A stretch of 64,000 nt of DNA from Roseivivax marinus (GCF_900109705.1 NZ_FOAI01000007.1:124001-188000), one strand, 5' to 3'; numbered from the stretch's first letter, positions 16,859-27,462 are shown. Notes: generated by a model from the letters alone, not told the origin. Made by a program: numbers and translations.

Positions 16859-19387
16859 ATGGATGTCGTTGTCGTCACCGCGGTCATCGCGGCCCTCTTC
16901 GTTCTGATCGGCGTGGCCGAGCCCCTCGCCGGGCGGCTGCGGCTGCCGTACTCGGTCATGCTCGCCGCGCTGGGCATCCTGATCGGTGCGGGCGCGAGCT
17001 TTCTGCTGCGAACCGAGCTGACCGACGCGCTCAACCCGGTGGCGGAGGCGATCCTCAATTTCCCGATCCGCTCCAACGTCTTCCTGTATGTCTTCCTGCC
17101 GACCCTGCTGTTCCAGGTGACGCTGGGCATGAACCTGCGGCGGATGATCGACGACTGGGTGCCGATCGTGACTCTCGCGGTGGTGGCGGTGGTGTTCTCG
17201 ACGGTGGTCGTGGGCTACGGCCTGTCGATCGTATCGGGCCTCAGCCTCGTGACGTGCCTGCTGATCGGGTCGATCGTATCGACGACGGACCCCTCGGCCG
17301 TGGTCTCGATCTTCCGCTCGATCGCGGCGCCGCGGCGGCTGGCGCGGATCGTCGAGGGCGAGAGCCTGATGAACGACGCCGCGGCCATCGCCATCTTCGG
17401 TCTGCTCATGGGCTTCGTGATGCAGGGGGTTCCGGATCCCTCGCTCTGGGGTGCGGTGCGGCAGTTCCCGCTGCTGATCCTCGGGGGCGTCGGTGTCGGC
17501 GTACTGTTCGGGCAGGTCGCCGTCATGGTCATGGCAACCTTCGGCCGGTTCGAGCTGGCGCAGCTGTCGCTGTCGGTGGCGCTGCCCTATCTCGCCTACA
17601 TCGCGGCGGAGCAGATGCTGGGCGCCTCGGGCGTGATCGCCGTGGTCGCCGCCGGGCTCTCGATGAACGTGAGCGCGCCGGGCGCGCTGGCGCCGGGCAC
17701 ATGGACCAACATGCGCGAGATGTGGGACCAGCTGGCGCACTGGGCCGGGGCGCTCATCTTCGTTCTCGCCGCGATCCTGATCCCGCGCCTGCTCGAGGAC
17801 ATCGCCTGGGTCGACGTGGGCCTGATCCTGGTCGTTGCGGCCACGGCGCTGGCGGCGCGGGCGGTGATCCTCTTCGTTCTTCTGCCGGGGCTCGCGCTCG
17901 CGCGGCTGTCGCCGCAGGTGGACCGCCCGTACCGCGCGGCGATCCTCTGGGGCGGCCTGCGCGGCGCCGTCACGCTGGCGCTGGCGCTGGCCGTCACCGA
18001 AAGCGCGCGGGTGCCGCCGGACGTGAAGCGCGTCGTCGGTATCCTCGCCACCGGCTACACGCTTTACACGCTGGTGGTGCAGGGCTCCTCGCTGCGCTGG
18101 GTGATCTCGAAGCTGGGTCTCGACAAGCTGTCGCCGCTCGATTCGGCGCTGGCCAAGCAGGTGGTCGCCGTCGCGCTCCAGAGCGTGCGCGAGGACGTGA
18201 GCCAGGCCACCGAGAACTACGGCCTGTCGCGCGACATCGTGCGCTCGGAGGCCAAGAGTTTCGGCGAGAGGCTGGAGGGCGCGGTCCGCGCCGCCGAGGG
18301 CAGCGAGGAGATCGCCGACCGCGACCGGGTCACGCTGGGCCTGATCGCGCTGGCGGGGGCCGAGCGTGACATGATCCTGGACCGCTTCCGAGAGCGCGCG
18401 GTGTCGCCACGCCTGACCGACCGCATCCTGTCGGACGTGGACCGGCTTCTGGAACACGCGCGCCATTCGGGCCGGCTGGGCTATCGCCGCGCCGCGCGTC
18501 GGGCGGTGGGGATCGACCCGTCCTTCCGCTTCGCCGTGCGGCTCTACAACCGGTTGCGGATTTCCTATCCGCTGGCGAGGCTGACCGCCGACAGGTTCGA
18601 GATCCTGCTGCTGCAGGGACTGGTTCTTCGCGACCTCGACACCTTTATCGACAGCCGCATCCGCCGCATTCACGGGCGCCGGGTGGCCGAGATCCTGCAC
18701 GACCTGCTCGACCGACGTGCCGAGATGGTGGAGCAGGCACTCGACGGTCTGCGGCTGCAATATCCGGGCTACGCCGAAGAGCTGGAGCGCCGCTTCATCC
18801 GGCGCACCGCGCTGCGGCTCGAGAAACGGGAATACGACCTGCTCTACGAGGAGGGGTTGATCGGGGTCGAGCTGCATACCGACCTGATGCGCCGTCTCGA
18901 CCGCCGGTTCTCGCGCGAGGATACGCGCCCCGCGCTCGACATCGTGCTGCAGAAAGCCGAGCTGGCGCGCCAGTTCCCGCTGTTCTCGGAACTCGACGAA
19001 GCCACGCTCAAGCGGCTGTCGAAGGCGCTGGTGACACGCTACGCCGACGAGGGCGACGTGATCGTCACCCGCGGCTCGGCGGCGGACACGGTCTACTTCA
19101 TCGCCTCGGGCGCCGTGGAACTGCGCATGTCGCGCCAGAGCTGGCGCCTCGGACGCGGCGAGCTGTTCGGCCAGCTTGCCATGCTGACCAAGACGGCGCG
19201 GCGCGCCGAGGTGCGGGCGATCGCGCCCTCGACGCTTCTGGCGCTGGACGAACGGCGGTTCCGTCGCCTGCTGCGCCGGTCCAAAGCGGTTCAGCGCGCG
19301 GTGCGCGACAGCGCCGAGAAGCGCGGGATCAACGTGCCCGAACTCGACCGGATGCGCGGGCAGGAGGTCCGGCAGGCGGCCGAGTAG
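16859..19387 (+). CDS. CPA1-family sodium/proton antiporter with C-terminal cyclic nucleotide-binding domain
   Basis: The protein has 842 residues. Residues about 1-410 hold roughly 12 membrane helices, with the NhaP/CPA1 motifs SIVSTTDPSAVVSIFRSI and VEGESLMNDAAAIAIFG (ion-binding Asp residues). A long helical cytoplasmic section (about 410-700) follows. Then comes a CNBD-like module (about 705-815): FSELDEATLKRLSKALV, DEGDVIVTRGSAADTVYFIASG, and GELFGQLAMLTKTARRAEVRA, which has the phosphate-binding-cassette-like GELFGQLA. This resembles SOS1/sperm NHE-type architecture known from some bacteria. It probably exchanges sodium or potassium for protons under control of a cyclic nucleotide or another ligand. 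It appears monocistronic. Confidence 0.9.
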   Translation: MDVVVVTAVIAALFVLIGVAEPLAGRLRLPYSVMLAALGILIGAGASFLLRTELTDALNPVAEAILNFPIRSNVFLYVFLPTLLFQVTLGMNLRRMIDDWVPIVTLAVVAVVFSTVVVGYGLSIVSGLSLVTCLLIGSIVSTTDPSAVVSIFRSIAAPRRLARIVEGESLMNDAAAIAIFGLLMGFVMQGVPDPSLWGAVRQFPLLILGGVGVGVLFGQVAVMVMATFGRFELAQLSLSVALPYLAYIAAEQMLGASGVIAVVAAGLSMNVSAPGALAPGTWTNMREMWDQLAHWAGALIFVLAAILIPRLLEDIAWVDVGLILVVAATALAARAVILFVLLPGLALARLSPQVDRPYRAAILWGGLRGAVTLALALAVTESARVPPDVKRVVGILATGYTLYTLVVQGSSLRWVISKLGLDKLSPLDSALAKQVVAVALQSVREDVSQATENYGLSRDIVRSEAKSFGERLEGAVRAAEGSEEIADRDRVTLGLIALAGAERDMILDRFRERAVSPRLTDRILSDVDRLLEHARHSGRLGYRRAARRAVGIDPSFRFAVRLYNRLRISYPLARLTADRFEILLLQGLVLRDLDTFIDSRIRRIHGRRVAEILHDLLDRRAEMVEQALDGLRLQYPGYAEELERRFIRRTALRLEKREYDLLYEEGLIGVELHTDLMRRLDRRFSREDTRPALDIVLQKAELARQFPLFSELDEATLKRLSKALVTRYADEGDVIVTRGSAADTVYFIASGAVELRMSRQSWRLGRGELFGQLAMLTKTARRAEVRAIAPSTLLALDERRFRRLLRRSKAVQRAVRDSAEKRGINVPELDRMRGQEVRQAAE

Positions 19388-19496
19388 CCCGCCCCCCGTG
19401 GCCCGCGCTCAGGTTGGCCGGTGACTTTGGTCGGCACGCTCGATATGGTCGCCGGCAAGATCACGCCGAGACAGGCGGGCGAGAGGCGGGCAGGGC

Positions 19497-21269
19497 ATGT
19501 CCAGATTGCAGAGATGGCGGGCCGCCGCGGGGCGGGCCCATAACCGCTATCACGCGCTGCGGGCGGCCCGGGCGCGCCCGGCCACGGCGTTCCTTTCGGC
19601 CCCCGAGCCGCGCACCGTCGGCAGCTTCGCCCGCGGCCGGCAGCTCGCCGCCGGGAACCTGCTGTTCGCCGGTCATCTCGTCGAGGCGCCGGGCTGGCCG
19701 ATCTGGGATGTGACGCCGCCCGACCCCGCCTTCGAGGAAGAGATACAGGGCTTCACCTGGCTCGACGATCTTGCCGCCGTCGGCGAACCCAGGAGCCGCG
19801 CGGTGGCGCAGGACTGGGTCTGGGGCTGGATCGAGCGATACGGGTCCGGACACGGTCCGGGCTGGCGTCCCGACCTCGCCGGGCGTCGCATCATCCGCTG
19901 GACGCACCACGCGCTTTTCCTGCTGCGGGGGCGGTCGTCGGAACAATCGGACGCCTTCTACCGGGCGCTGGGCGCGCAGACGCTCTACCTCTCGAGACGC
20001 TGGAGCGCGACACCGCCGGGCCTTGCGCGGTTCGAGGCGCTGACCGGGCTGCTTTACGCGGGGCTCTCGCTCGAGGGGATGGAGCGGTTCGTGCCCGGGG
20101 CGCAGGCGGCGCTGGCACGCGAGTGTACGCGCGTCGTGGACGATGAGGGCGGCCTGCCCACGCGCTGCCCCGAGGACCTTCTGGAGGTTTTCACACTGCT
20201 GACCTGGGCCGGCGCCGCGCTGACCGAGACCGGCCGAACCCTCGACCGCGAACATGCCGGGGCGATCGAGCGCATCGCGCCGACGCTTCGCGCGCTGCGC
20301 CACGCGGATGGCGGGCTCGCCCGGTTCCACGGCGGCGGGCGCGGCGCGGAGGGGCGGCTCGACCAGGCGCTGGCGGCCTCGGGGGTCAGGCGACGCGGGG
20401 GCAAGGGCCTCGCCATGGGCTTCGCGCGACTGCAGGGCGGCCGCACGAGCGTCGTCGTGGACGCCGCGCCGCCGCCGACGGGACCGGCCTCGTACAACGC
20501 GCACGCCTCGACGCTGGCGTTCGAACTGACCTCGGGAAGACGTCCGCTGGTCGTGAACTGCGGCTCGGGCGCGATCTTCGGATCGGACTGGCGCCGGGCG
20601 GGAAGGGCGACGCCGTCGCACTCGGCGCTCTGCCTTGACGGTTATTCCAGCGCCCGGCTCGGAGCGCCCGGCTTCATCGGGGCCGCGCGCCGCGAGATGC
20701 TGGAGGACGCCCCGACCCGCGTCCCCTGCGAGCTCAGCCCGGCCGAGGACGGCACCCGGTTCGAGGGCGGCCACGACGGCTATGTCGCGACCCACGGCCT
20801 GACCCACGCGCGCACGCTGGAGCTGACCCATGACGGGCGCGCGCTGGCGGGCGAGGACCTGCTGGTGGCGATCTCGGACCGGGACAAGCGGCTCTTCGAT
20901 CACCGCATGGACGCCGTGCGGCTGTCGGGCCTGCCGTTCCAGATCCGGTTTCACCTGCACCCCGACGTGGACGCCGAGTTGGACATGAACGGAACGGCGG
21001 TCTCGATGGCGCTGCGTTCGGGCGAGATCTGGGTGTTCCGGCACGATCTGGGCGCGGATCTGCGGCTCGAGGCATCGGTCTATCTCGAGAAGGGGCGATT
21101 GCGGCCCCGCGCCGCGCAACAGGTCGTTTTATCCGGCCGCGCGATGGAGTATGCGACCCGCGTCCGCTGGTCCTTCGCCAAGGCGCAGGAGACGGCGATC
21201 GCGATCCGCGATCTCGCTCCGGCCGCGGCGGATGACGACGAAGCGGACGAGAATGGTGACGACAGCTGA
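19497..21269 (+). CDS. Heparinase II/III family protein
   Basis: A 590-residue protein. The N-terminal half is alpha-helical (alpha/alpha toroid), with [19 protein letters not shown] near residue 50 and [15 protein letters not shown] near 130. The C-terminal half has the beta-sandwich segments [17 protein letters not shown]-like (here [20 protein letters not shown], residues 333-352) and [20 protein letters not shown], typical of the heparinase_II_III domain. No signal peptide is visible, unlike secreted heparinases. In Rhodobacterales a gene of this type commonly precedes purH (recalled). Its polysaccharide substrate is unknown; a cell-envelope polymer is as likely as heparin-like material. 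It ends 16 bp before the purH start. Confidence 0.88.
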   Translation: MSRLQRWRAAAGRAHNRYHALRAARARPATAFLSAPEPRTVGSFARGRQLAAGNLLFAGHLVEAPGWPIWDVTPPDPAFEEEIQGFTWLDDLAAVGEPRSRAVAQDWVWGWIERYGSGHGPGWRPDLAGRRIIRWTHHALFLLRGRSSEQSDAFYRALGAQTLYLSRRWSATPPGLARFEALTGLLYAGLSLEGMERFVPGAQAALARECTRVVDDEGGLPTRCPEDLLEVFTLLTWAGAALTETGRTLDREHAGAIERIAPTLRALRHADGGLARFHGGGRGAEGRLDQALAASGVRRRGGKGLAMGFARLQGGRTSVVVDAAPPPTGPASYNAHASTLAFELTSGRRPLVVNCGSGAIFGSDWRRAGRATPSHSALCLDGYSSARLGAPGFIGAARREMLEDAPTRVPCELSPAEDGTRFEGGHDGYVATHGLTHARTLELTHDGRALAGEDLLVAISDRDKRLFDHRMDAVRLSGLPFQIRFHLHPDVDAELDMNGTAVSMALRSGEIWVFRHDLGADLRLEASVYLEKGRLRPRAAQQVVLSGRAMEYATRVRWSFAKAQETAIAIRDLAPAAADDDEADENGDDS

Positions 21270-21285
21270 TTTCCGGGACACCCGC

Positions 21286-22872
21286 ATGACCGACAAAGCC
21301 CCCCTGCGCCGCGCGCTTCTTTCCGTGTCCGACAAGACGGGCCTCGTGGACCTCGCCCGCGCGCTGGCCGAAAGGGGGGTGGAGCTTCTGTCGACGGGCG
21401 GCACCGCCCGTGCCATGCGCGAGGCCGGCCTCGAGGTGCGCGACGTGGCCGACGTCACGGGCTTTCCCGAGATGATGGACGGGCGGGTGAAGACGCTGCA
21501 CCCGGCCGTGCACGGCGGACTGTTGGCGCTGCGGGACGACGACGCCCACGTGGCTGCGATGGAAGAGCACGGGATCGGCGGGATCGATCTGCTGGTGGTG
21601 AACCTCTACCCGTTCGAGGCCGCCGTCGCGGGCGGGGCGGACTACGACACCGCGATCGAGAACATCGACATCGGCGGCCCTGCGATGATCCGCGCCGCGG
21701 CCAAGAACCACCGCTTCGTCAGCGTGGTCACGGATGTCGAGGACTACGAGGCGCTGCTGGCCGAACTGGACGCCAATGACGGCCGGACCAGCTATGCCTT
21801 CCGGCAGAAACTGGCGCTGACCGCCTATGCGCGCACCGGCGCCTACGACGCCGCGGTCTCGACCTGGATGGCGGATGCGCTGGGCGAGACCGCGCCGCGC
21901 CGACGAGTGGTCGCGGGCAAGCTCGCGCAGAGCTTGCGCTATGGCGAAAATCCGCACCAGGCGGCGGCGTTCTACGTCGATGGCAACGCCCGGCCCGGCG
22001 TGTCCACCGCGCGCCAGCTCCAGGGCAAGGAGCTGTCGTACAACAACATCAACGACACCGACGCGGCCTTCGAACTGGTCTCGGAATTCGGCGACGCCGC
22101 GCCGGCCTGCGCGATCATCAAGCACGCCAACCCCTGCGGCGTGGCGACGGGCGCGACGCTCAAGGAAGCCTACGGCCGGGCCTTCGACTGCGACCGGACC
22201 TCGGCCTTCGGGGGTATCGTGGCTCTGAACAAACCGCTCGACCGCGAGACCGCCGAGGCGATCACCGAGATCTTCACCGAGGTGGTCATCGCCCCCGACG
22301 CCGACGAGGAGGCCCGCGCGGTCTTCGCGGCCAAGAAGAACCTGCGCCTGCTGCTGACCGGCGGGCTGGCCGACCCTTCGGCCGCGGGTCTCGCTCTGCG
22401 GCAGGTGTCGGGCGGCTTTCTCGTGCAGGACCGCGACGTCGGCCGGGTCGGCGCGGACGACCTGACCGTCGCGACCGAGCGTGCCCCGTCCGAGGCGCAG
22501 ATGATCGATCTGCGCATGGCCTGGACGGTGGCCAAACACGTGAAGTCGAACGCCATCGTCTACGTTAAGGACGGCGCGACGGTCGGCATCGGCGCGGGAC
22601 AGATGAGCCGGGTCGATTCGACCCGCATAGCCGCGCGCAAGGCGCAGGACATGGCCGAGGCGCTGGGCCTCGACGCCCCGCTGACGCGGGGCGCCGCGGT
22701 AGCCTCGGACGCGTTCTTCCCGTTCGCGGACGGCCTGCTGGCGGCGGCCGAGGCTGGCGCCACGGCGGTGATCCAGCCCGGCGGCGCCATGCGCGACCAG
22801 GAGGTGATCGACGCGGCGAACGAGGCCGGCCTTGCCATGGTCCTCACCGGCATGCGGCACTTCCGCCATTGA
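21286..22872 (+). CDS. purH: Bifunctional AICAR formyltransferase / IMP cyclohydrolase
   Basis: The protein has 528 residues from the ATG at 21286 ([20 protein letters not shown]). The MGS-like cyclohydrolase domain (1-145) has [30 protein letters not shown] and [15 protein letters not shown]. The formyltransferase domain (about 145-528) has the catalytic KHANPCG near residue 278 and [12 protein letters not shown]. It catalyses the last two steps of de novo purine synthesis, AICAR to FAICAR to IMP. The length matches the family (about 525-530). It lies between a heparinase-like gene and lspA in the same direction. Confidence 0.97.
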   Translation: MTDKAPLRRALLSVSDKTGLVDLARALAERGVELLSTGGTARAMREAGLEVRDVADVTGFPEMMDGRVKTLHPAVHGGLLALRDDDAHVAAMEEHGIGGIDLLVVNLYPFEAAVAGGADYDTAIENIDIGGPAMIRAAAKNHRFVSVVTDVEDYEALLAELDANDGRTSYAFRQKLALTAYARTGAYDAAVSTWMADALGETAPRRRVVAGKLAQSLRYGENPHQAAAFYVDGNARPGVSTARQLQGKELSYNNINDTDAAFELVSEFGDAAPACAIIKHANPCGVATGATLKEAYGRAFDCDRTSAFGGIVALNKPLDRETAEAITEIFTEVVIAPDADEEARAVFAAKKNLRLLLTGGLADPSAAGLALRQVSGGFLVQDRDVGRVGADDLTVATERAPSEAQMIDLRMAWTVAKHVKSNAIVYVKDGATVGIGAGQMSRVDSTRIAARKAQDMAEALGLDAPLTRGAAVASDAFFPFADGLLAAAEAGATAVIQPGGAMRDQEVIDAANEAGLAMVLTGMRHFRH

Positions 22873-22969
22873 ACCGCACGGCGATCCCCCGGCCCGCGAC
22901 GGCCCCGCCGCCTGCGGCGAGCGTGCCCGCCCGCGTGCCCTGCGCGGCCGCGGACCGGAGGAAACCCGC

Positions 22970-23467
22970 ATGAAGACAGTCGCCATCACCGCCGCCGTGA
23001 TCTTCGTGCTCGATCAGCTCACCAAGTGGTGGATCGTGCACATGATGGGGCTCGACGCGAAGGGCATCATCGAGGTGTGGCCGCCCTTCCTCGAGTTCCG
23101 GATGGCCTGGAACTACGGAATCAACTTCGGCCTGTTCTCGGGGCAGGCGGACATGACGCGGTGGGTGCTGATCGCCGTGGCGCTGGGCATCGTGCTGTTC
23201 GTGCTGGTGTGGCTGCGCCGCGATCCGCCGGGGCTCTGGGGCAAGATCTCGGGCGGCGTGCTGATCGGCGGCGCGCTCGGCAACGTGGTGGACCGGCTGC
23301 TTTACGGCGCCGTCGCGGATTTTCTCAACATGTCGTGCTGCGGAATCGACAACCCCTATGCCTTCAACGTGGCGGACATCGCGATCTTCGTGGGCGCCGC
23401 GGGGCTGGTGCTGTTCTCGGACGACGGTGGCAAGGGCCCGCGCACGAGCCGGAAAAAGCGCGCGTGA
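22970..23467 (+). CDS. lspA: Lipoprotein signal peptidase II
   Basis: The protein has 165 residues from the ATG at 22970, with a GGAGGAAA just upstream. It has four membrane helices. The two catalytic aspartates are in [15 protein letters not shown] (about Asp107) and [11 protein letters not shown] (about Asp135), and the conserved [11 protein letters not shown] lies near residue 45. It cleaves the signal peptide of diacylglyceryl-modified prolipoproteins in the inner membrane. The next gene encodes a lipoprotein that would be a client. The basic C-terminus (RTSRKKRA) is cytoplasmic. Confidence 0.96.
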   Translation: MKTVAITAAVIFVLDQLTKWWIVHMMGLDAKGIIEVWPPFLEFRMAWNYGINFGLFSGQADMTRWVLIAVALGIVLFVLVWLRRDPPGLWGKISGGVLIGGALGNVVDRLLYGAVADFLNMSCCGIDNPYAFNVADIAIFVGAAGLVLFSDDGGKGPRTSRKKRA

Positions 23468-23520
23468 CGCCCGCGACCGTTTCGGATAAGGCTCGGGCGA
23501 CGAGAACCGGGAGTGACAGG

Positions 23521-24051
23521 ATGAGCGGGCTCAGGATCGCGACGCTTGCCATGATCGCCACGACGCTGGCCGCCTGCAGCGGTATCCGCGACGGCGAAAC
23601 CAATCTGCGCGACGTGAACGACTATCGTGGCACGCCCGAGGAGTTCGGCATCGTGCCGAACCGTCCCTTGCAGATGCCGCAGAGCTTCGCGCAGTTGCCG
23701 GCGCCCACCGAGGGCGCGAACCGCGCCGACCTCACGCCGTTGCAGGATGCGGTCGCGGCCCTGGGCGGCGATCCGTCGCGCATGGCGGTCACCGGCATCC
23801 CCGCGGGAGACACCGCGCTGGTCGCGGCCGCCGGCCGCCGGGGCGTGGCTGCCGGCATCCGCCGCGAGCTGGCGGTGGACGACGCGGCCTTCCGCCGGCG
23901 CAAGTCGATCCTGAACTTCAAGATCGTGCGCGACGACGAGTACAACCGCGCCTATCGCGGCCAGTCGCTTGACGCGCAGGGCTGGTTGCAGCGCGTGCGC
24001 CGGCCCGGCACCTCGATCCGCACCCCGTCGGCCCCGCCGCCCGCGCGCTGA
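23521..24051 (+). CDS. DUF3035 domain-containing lipoprotein
   Basis: The protein has 176 residues from the ATG at 23521. The signal peptide MSGLRIATLAMIATTLAAC ends in a lipobox LAAC, so Cys19 should be lipidated after cleavage by LspA, encoded immediately upstream. The mature part is Pro/Arg-rich with DYRGTPEEFGIVPNRPLQMP near residue 35, the recognisable DUF3035 core. The C-terminus RTPSAPPPAR looks disordered. The domain is widespread in alphaproteobacteria after lspA and its function is not established. It lies 53 bp after lspA and is probably co-transcribed. Confidence 0.88.
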   Translation: MSGLRIATLAMIATTLAACSGIRDGETNLRDVNDYRGTPEEFGIVPNRPLQMPQSFAQLPAPTEGANRADLTPLQDAVAALGGDPSRMAVTGIPAGDTALVAAAGRRGVAAGIRRELAVDDAAFRRRKSILNFKIVRDDEYNRAYRGQSLDAQGWLQRVRRPGTSIRTPSAPPPAR

Positions 24052-24168
24052 GCGTCGCGCCGGCAGCGGCGGGTTGCCGCAGCAGGTTACATCTGTGTCA
24101 GGTTGCTTGAAGTGCGGCACGGGGGGCGTAGCTTGAAAGCATATCCCGACCGAGGAGGCTTTCGAGAC

Positions 24169-25593
24169 ATGTTGAAACGGCTGAGCGCGCTCGCCGCCTC
24201 ACTCCTGCTGGCCGGCCCCGCCGCCGCGCAGCAGCAGGAGATCGACGAGCAGGTGACGACCTTCACGCTGGACAACGGCATGGAGGTGGTGGTCATCGAG
24301 AACCACCGCGCCCCCGTCGTCACGCACATGGTATGGTATCGCGCCGGGTCCGCCGACGAGACGCCCGGCGTCTCGGGCGTGGCGCACTACCTCGAGCACC
24401 TGCTGTTCAAGGGCACCGACACGCTGGAGCCCGGCGAGTTCAGCCGCGTGGTCGCCGAGAACGGCGGCACCGACAACGCCTTCACCAGCTACGACTACAC
24501 CGCCTATTTCCAGCGCGTGGCCTCCGACCGCCTTGGTCGCATGATGGAGATGGAGGCCGACCGCATGGTGAACCTGCAGCTCACCGAGGAGGACATCGCC
24601 ACCGAGCGCGACGTGATTCTCGAAGAGCGCAACCAGCGCGTCGAGAACGAGCCTTCGGCCCTCTTCAACGAGCAGGCAAGCGCGGCGCTTTTCCTCAACC
24701 ATCCCTACGGCACGCCCATCATCGGCTGGAAGCAGGAGATGGAGGCGCTCGACATGGAGGCCGCGCTCGACTTCTACGAGCTGCACTACGCGCCGAACAA
24801 CGCGATCCTTGTGGTCGCGGGCGACGTGACGCCGGACGAGGTGCGCAGTCTCGCCGAGGAACACTACGGCGCGATTCCCGCCAACCCCGACGTCGAGGAG
24901 CGGGCCCGCCCGCAGGAGCCGCCGCAGCGCGCCGAGCGCCTGCTGCGCTTCTCGGACCCGCGCATCGCGCAACCCTACGTGACCCGCAGCTACCTGGCGC
25001 CCGAGCGTGACCCGGGCGAGCAGGAGACGCCCGCCGCGCTTGTCATGCTGGCCGAGATTCTCGGCGGCGGGCAGACCTCGGTCCTGACGCGCGAGTTGCA
25101 GTTCGAGGAGAACGTCGCGGTCTACACCAGCGCGTTCTACGACTCGACCGCGCTCGACGACACGCGGTTCTCGTTCGTGGTGGTGCCCGCCGAGGGCGTC
25201 AGCCTCGAGGAGGCCGAGGACGCCCTGGACGAGGCCGTGGCAAACTTCCTCGAGGAAGGCGTCGACCCCGAGCAGCTGGAGCGGATCAAGTTCCAGCTCC
25301 GGGCGCAGCGGATCTACGCGCTCGACAATTCCGACGGGCTCGCGCGGCGCTACGGCTCGGCGCTCGCGAGCGGCCTGACCGTCGAGGACGTGCAGGCGTG
25401 GCCCGACGTTCTGGAAGCGGTGACCGAGGAGGACATCCTCAAGGCCGCGCGGCAGGTTCTCGACCGCGATCATGCCGTGACCGGCTACCTGACCGGGGAC
25501 GAAGCCGAGGCGCCGACGCCCGCCGCCGCTCCGGCCGAGGAGGCCCCCGCCCCCACGCAAGAGGACCCCGCCCTCAATGAGGTGACGCAATGA
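24169..25593 (+). CDS. M16 family zinc metallopeptidase (catalytic subunit)
   Basis: The protein has 474 residues. The start is the ATG at 24169, preceded by GAGGAGG; a cleavable signal peptide (MLKRLSALAASLLLAGPAAA) follows, so the enzyme is periplasmic. The inverted zinc motif HYLEH (about residues 71-75) is intact, with the distal Glu in the ERDVILEERNQRVENEPSA region (about residues 145-165). Two M16 domains span about 35-190 and 200-420. The C-terminal 30 residues are Ala/Pro/Glu-rich. It overlaps the next gene by four bases; the partner lacks the zinc motif, giving the usual heterodimer of active and inactive M16 subunits (PqqL- or MPP-like). Its substrate is unknown. Confidence 0.93.
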   Translation: MLKRLSALAASLLLAGPAAAQQQEIDEQVTTFTLDNGMEVVVIENHRAPVVTHMVWYRAGSADETPGVSGVAHYLEHLLFKGTDTLEPGEFSRVVAENGGTDNAFTSYDYTAYFQRVASDRLGRMMEMEADRMVNLQLTEEDIATERDVILEERNQRVENEPSALFNEQASAALFLNHPYGTPIIGWKQEMEALDMEAALDFYELHYAPNNAILVVAGDVTPDEVRSLAEEHYGAIPANPDVEERARPQEPPQRAERLLRFSDPRIAQPYVTRSYLAPERDPGEQETPAALVMLAEILGGGQTSVLTRELQFEENVAVYTSAFYDSTALDDTRFSFVVVPAEGVSLEEAEDALDEAVANFLEEGVDPEQLERIKFQLRAQRIYALDNSDGLARRYGSALASGLTVEDVQAWPDVLEAVTEEDILKAARQVLDRDHAVTGYLTGDEAEAPTPAAAPAEEAPAPTQEDPALNEVTQ

Positions 25594-26915
25594 CCCGCAC
25601 GTTTCCCGCCGCCCTGGCCTTCTGCGGCGCAACGCTCGCCGCCCTTCCCGCACTCGCGGCCGTCGACATCCAGGAGGTGACCACAGACGCCGGCTACGAG
25701 GCGTGGCTCGTCCAGGACGAGACCGTGCCCTTCGTATCGCTGGAGCTTCTGTTCGAGGGCGGCACGTCGCTCGATCCGGAGGGGCAGGCCGGCGTGACCA
25801 ATCTCATGGTCGGACTGCTGGAGGAAGGCGCAGGCGATCGCACGGCGCGCGAGTTTGCCGCGGCGCAGGAGTCGCTGGCGGCGTCTTTTTCCTACGATGC
25901 GGGACAGGACAGCGTGACCGTCTCGGCGCGCTTCCTGACCGAGAACATGGACGAGGCCGTGGCCCTTCTGCGCGACAGCCTCGCCGAGCCGCGCTTTGAC
26001 GAGGACGCGGTGGAGCGGGTCCGCGCACAGGCGCTGTCGGGGCTGCGGTCGGCCCAGACCGACCCGAGCAGCATCGCCGAGCGCCGCGCGTCCGAGGAAG
26101 TGTTCGGGGACCATCCCTATGCCGTGCCGGTCGCCGGCACGATCGAGAGCGTGACGGACCTGACCCGCGACGACCTGGTCGCCGCGCACGAGGCCGCCAT
26201 CGCGCAGGACCGCGTCATCATCGGCGCTGCGGGCGACATCTCGGCCGACGAGCTGTCCGAGCTGATCGACACGCTGATGGCCGACCTGCCCGCCGACGGC
26301 GCCGAGCGGCCCGGCCCGGCGGACCCGACCTTCGATGGCAGTGTCCGGGTCGAGCAATTCGACACGCCGCAGTCGGTGGCGATCTTCGGCCAGCCGGGGA
26401 TTCCGCGCGACGACGAGGATTTCTTCGCGGCCTACGTGATGAACCAGATCCTCGGCGGTGGCGGCTTCGAGGCGCGCTTGATGGAAGAGGTCCGCGAAAA
26501 GCGCGGCCTGACCTACGGCATCTATTCCTACCTCGCGAACCGCGAGAACGCGGACATGATGATGGGCCGGGTGCAGTCGGCCAACGACCGGGTTGCCGAG
26601 GCCATCGAAGTGATCCGCGACGAATGGCGCCGCATGGCGGAAGAGGGCGCGACGCAGGACGAGGTCGACCAGGCGAAAACCTACCTGACCGGCGCCTACC
26701 CGCTGCGCTTCGACGGCAACGGGGCCATCGCCGACATCCTCGTCGGGATGCAGTTGCACGATCTCCCGATCGACTACGTGGAGACCCGCAACGAAAAGGT
26801 CGAGGCGGTCACCCGCGAGGACGTGAACCGGGTGGCGGCAGAACTGCTCGATCCCGAGAAGCTGAGCTTCATGGTGGTTGGGCAGCCCGAGGGGCTTCCG
26901 GCCCCCACGCAGTAA
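25590..26915 (+). CDS. M16 family peptidase-like protein (non-catalytic subunit)
   Basis: The protein has 441 residues with a signal peptide (MTRTFPAALAFCGATLAALPALA). The position of the HxxEH motif reads GVTNLMVGLLEEGAG, so the zinc ligands are missing and it should be catalytically inactive. The C-terminal M16 half is well conserved: ILGGGGFEARLMEEVREKRG (glycine-rich loop, Arg-Glu) and LTYGIYSYL. It should pair with the active subunit encoded immediately upstream, supplying the substrate-binding half of the chamber. It ends at a hairpin terminator 11 bp after the stop. Confidence 0.92.
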   Translation: MTRTFPAALAFCGATLAALPALAAVDIQEVTTDAGYEAWLVQDETVPFVSLELLFEGGTSLDPEGQAGVTNLMVGLLEEGAGDRTAREFAAAQESLAASFSYDAGQDSVTVSARFLTENMDEAVALLRDSLAEPRFDEDAVERVRAQALSGLRSAQTDPSSIAERRASEEVFGDHPYAVPVAGTIESVTDLTRDDLVAAHEAAIAQDRVIIGAAGDISADELSELIDTLMADLPADGAERPGPADPTFDGSVRVEQFDTPQSVAIFGQPGIPRDDEDFFAAYVMNQILGGGGFEARLMEEVREKRGLTYGIYSYLANRENADMMMGRVQSANDRVAEAIEVIRDEWRRMAEEGATQDEVDQAKTYLTGAYPLRFDGNGAIADILVGMQLHDLPIDYVETRNEKVEAVTREDVNRVAAELLDPEKLSFMVVGQPEGLPAPTQ

Positions 26916-26926
26916 CGCAGTTGTCA

Positions 26927-26956
26927 CCCCGGGCCCGCGCGGCCCGGGGTTGTCCC
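26927..26956 (+). terminator. Terminator after the M16 peptidase pair
   Basis: A perfect 9-bp stem (CCCCGGGCC at 26927-26935, GGCCCGGGG at 26941-26949) with a 5-nt loop is followed by TTGTCCC. The stem is strong but the U tract is short. Confidence 0.6.
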
Positions 26957-27017
26957 GTGCGCCTGTCGTCTAGCTGACGTCTTCAAAGTCACGGACGACG
27001 ACGAAGGAGCGTTCCCC

Positions 27018-27458
27018 ATGACATACGGGTTTGCGACCCCCGGCCTGCGCGCCGCTCTGCTGGGGGCGGCGATCCTCGCGGCCCCCTCCGGTCACGCACA
27101 GGGTTCGGCCGGCGACATCGTGCAGCCGATGCCAGACGACCCGTCGGCGTTGCGCTGGGAGGCGCGGCCTGTGCTGCTGTTCGCGGCATCGGCAAATGAC
27201 ACCGCCTACACCGAACAGCTGGCCGCGCTGCGCGAGGCGCGTGCCGGCCTTGCCGACCGCGAGATCGTTGTGCTGGCGGATACATCCCCCGACACGAACG
27301 GCGCCTTGCGGCAGCGCTTCGGGCCCGACGGCTTCCTGTTCGTTCTGGTGGGCAAGGATGGTGGCGTGAAACGCACCGAGACGGCGCCGATTGCCGCGGG
27401 ATCGCTGTTCGACACCATCGACGCGATGCCCATGCGGCAGCGCGAAATGTCGGAGTGA
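27018..27458 (+). CDS. DUF4174 domain-containing protein (periplasmic, thioredoxin-like fold suspected)
   Basis: The protein has 146 residues with a cleavable signal peptide (about 1-28, ending SGHAQG). The mature part has RWEARPVLLFAASANDTAY, ADREIVVLADTSPD-like text and GFLFVLVGKDGGVKRTETAP, the DUF4174 pattern. The strand-loop order and the terminal GKDGxxK resemble a thioredoxin-like core without the redox Cys pair. The function is unknown. It is flanked by terminators on both sides, so it is probably monocistronic. Confidence 0.82.
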   Translation: MTYGFATPGLRAALLGAAILAAPSGHAQGSAGDIVQPMPDDPSALRWEARPVLLFAASANDTAYTEQLAALREARAGLADREIVVLADTSPDTNGALRQRFGPDGFLFVLVGKDGGVKRTETAPIAAGSLFDTIDAMPMRQREMSE

Positions 27459-27462
27459 TCCG

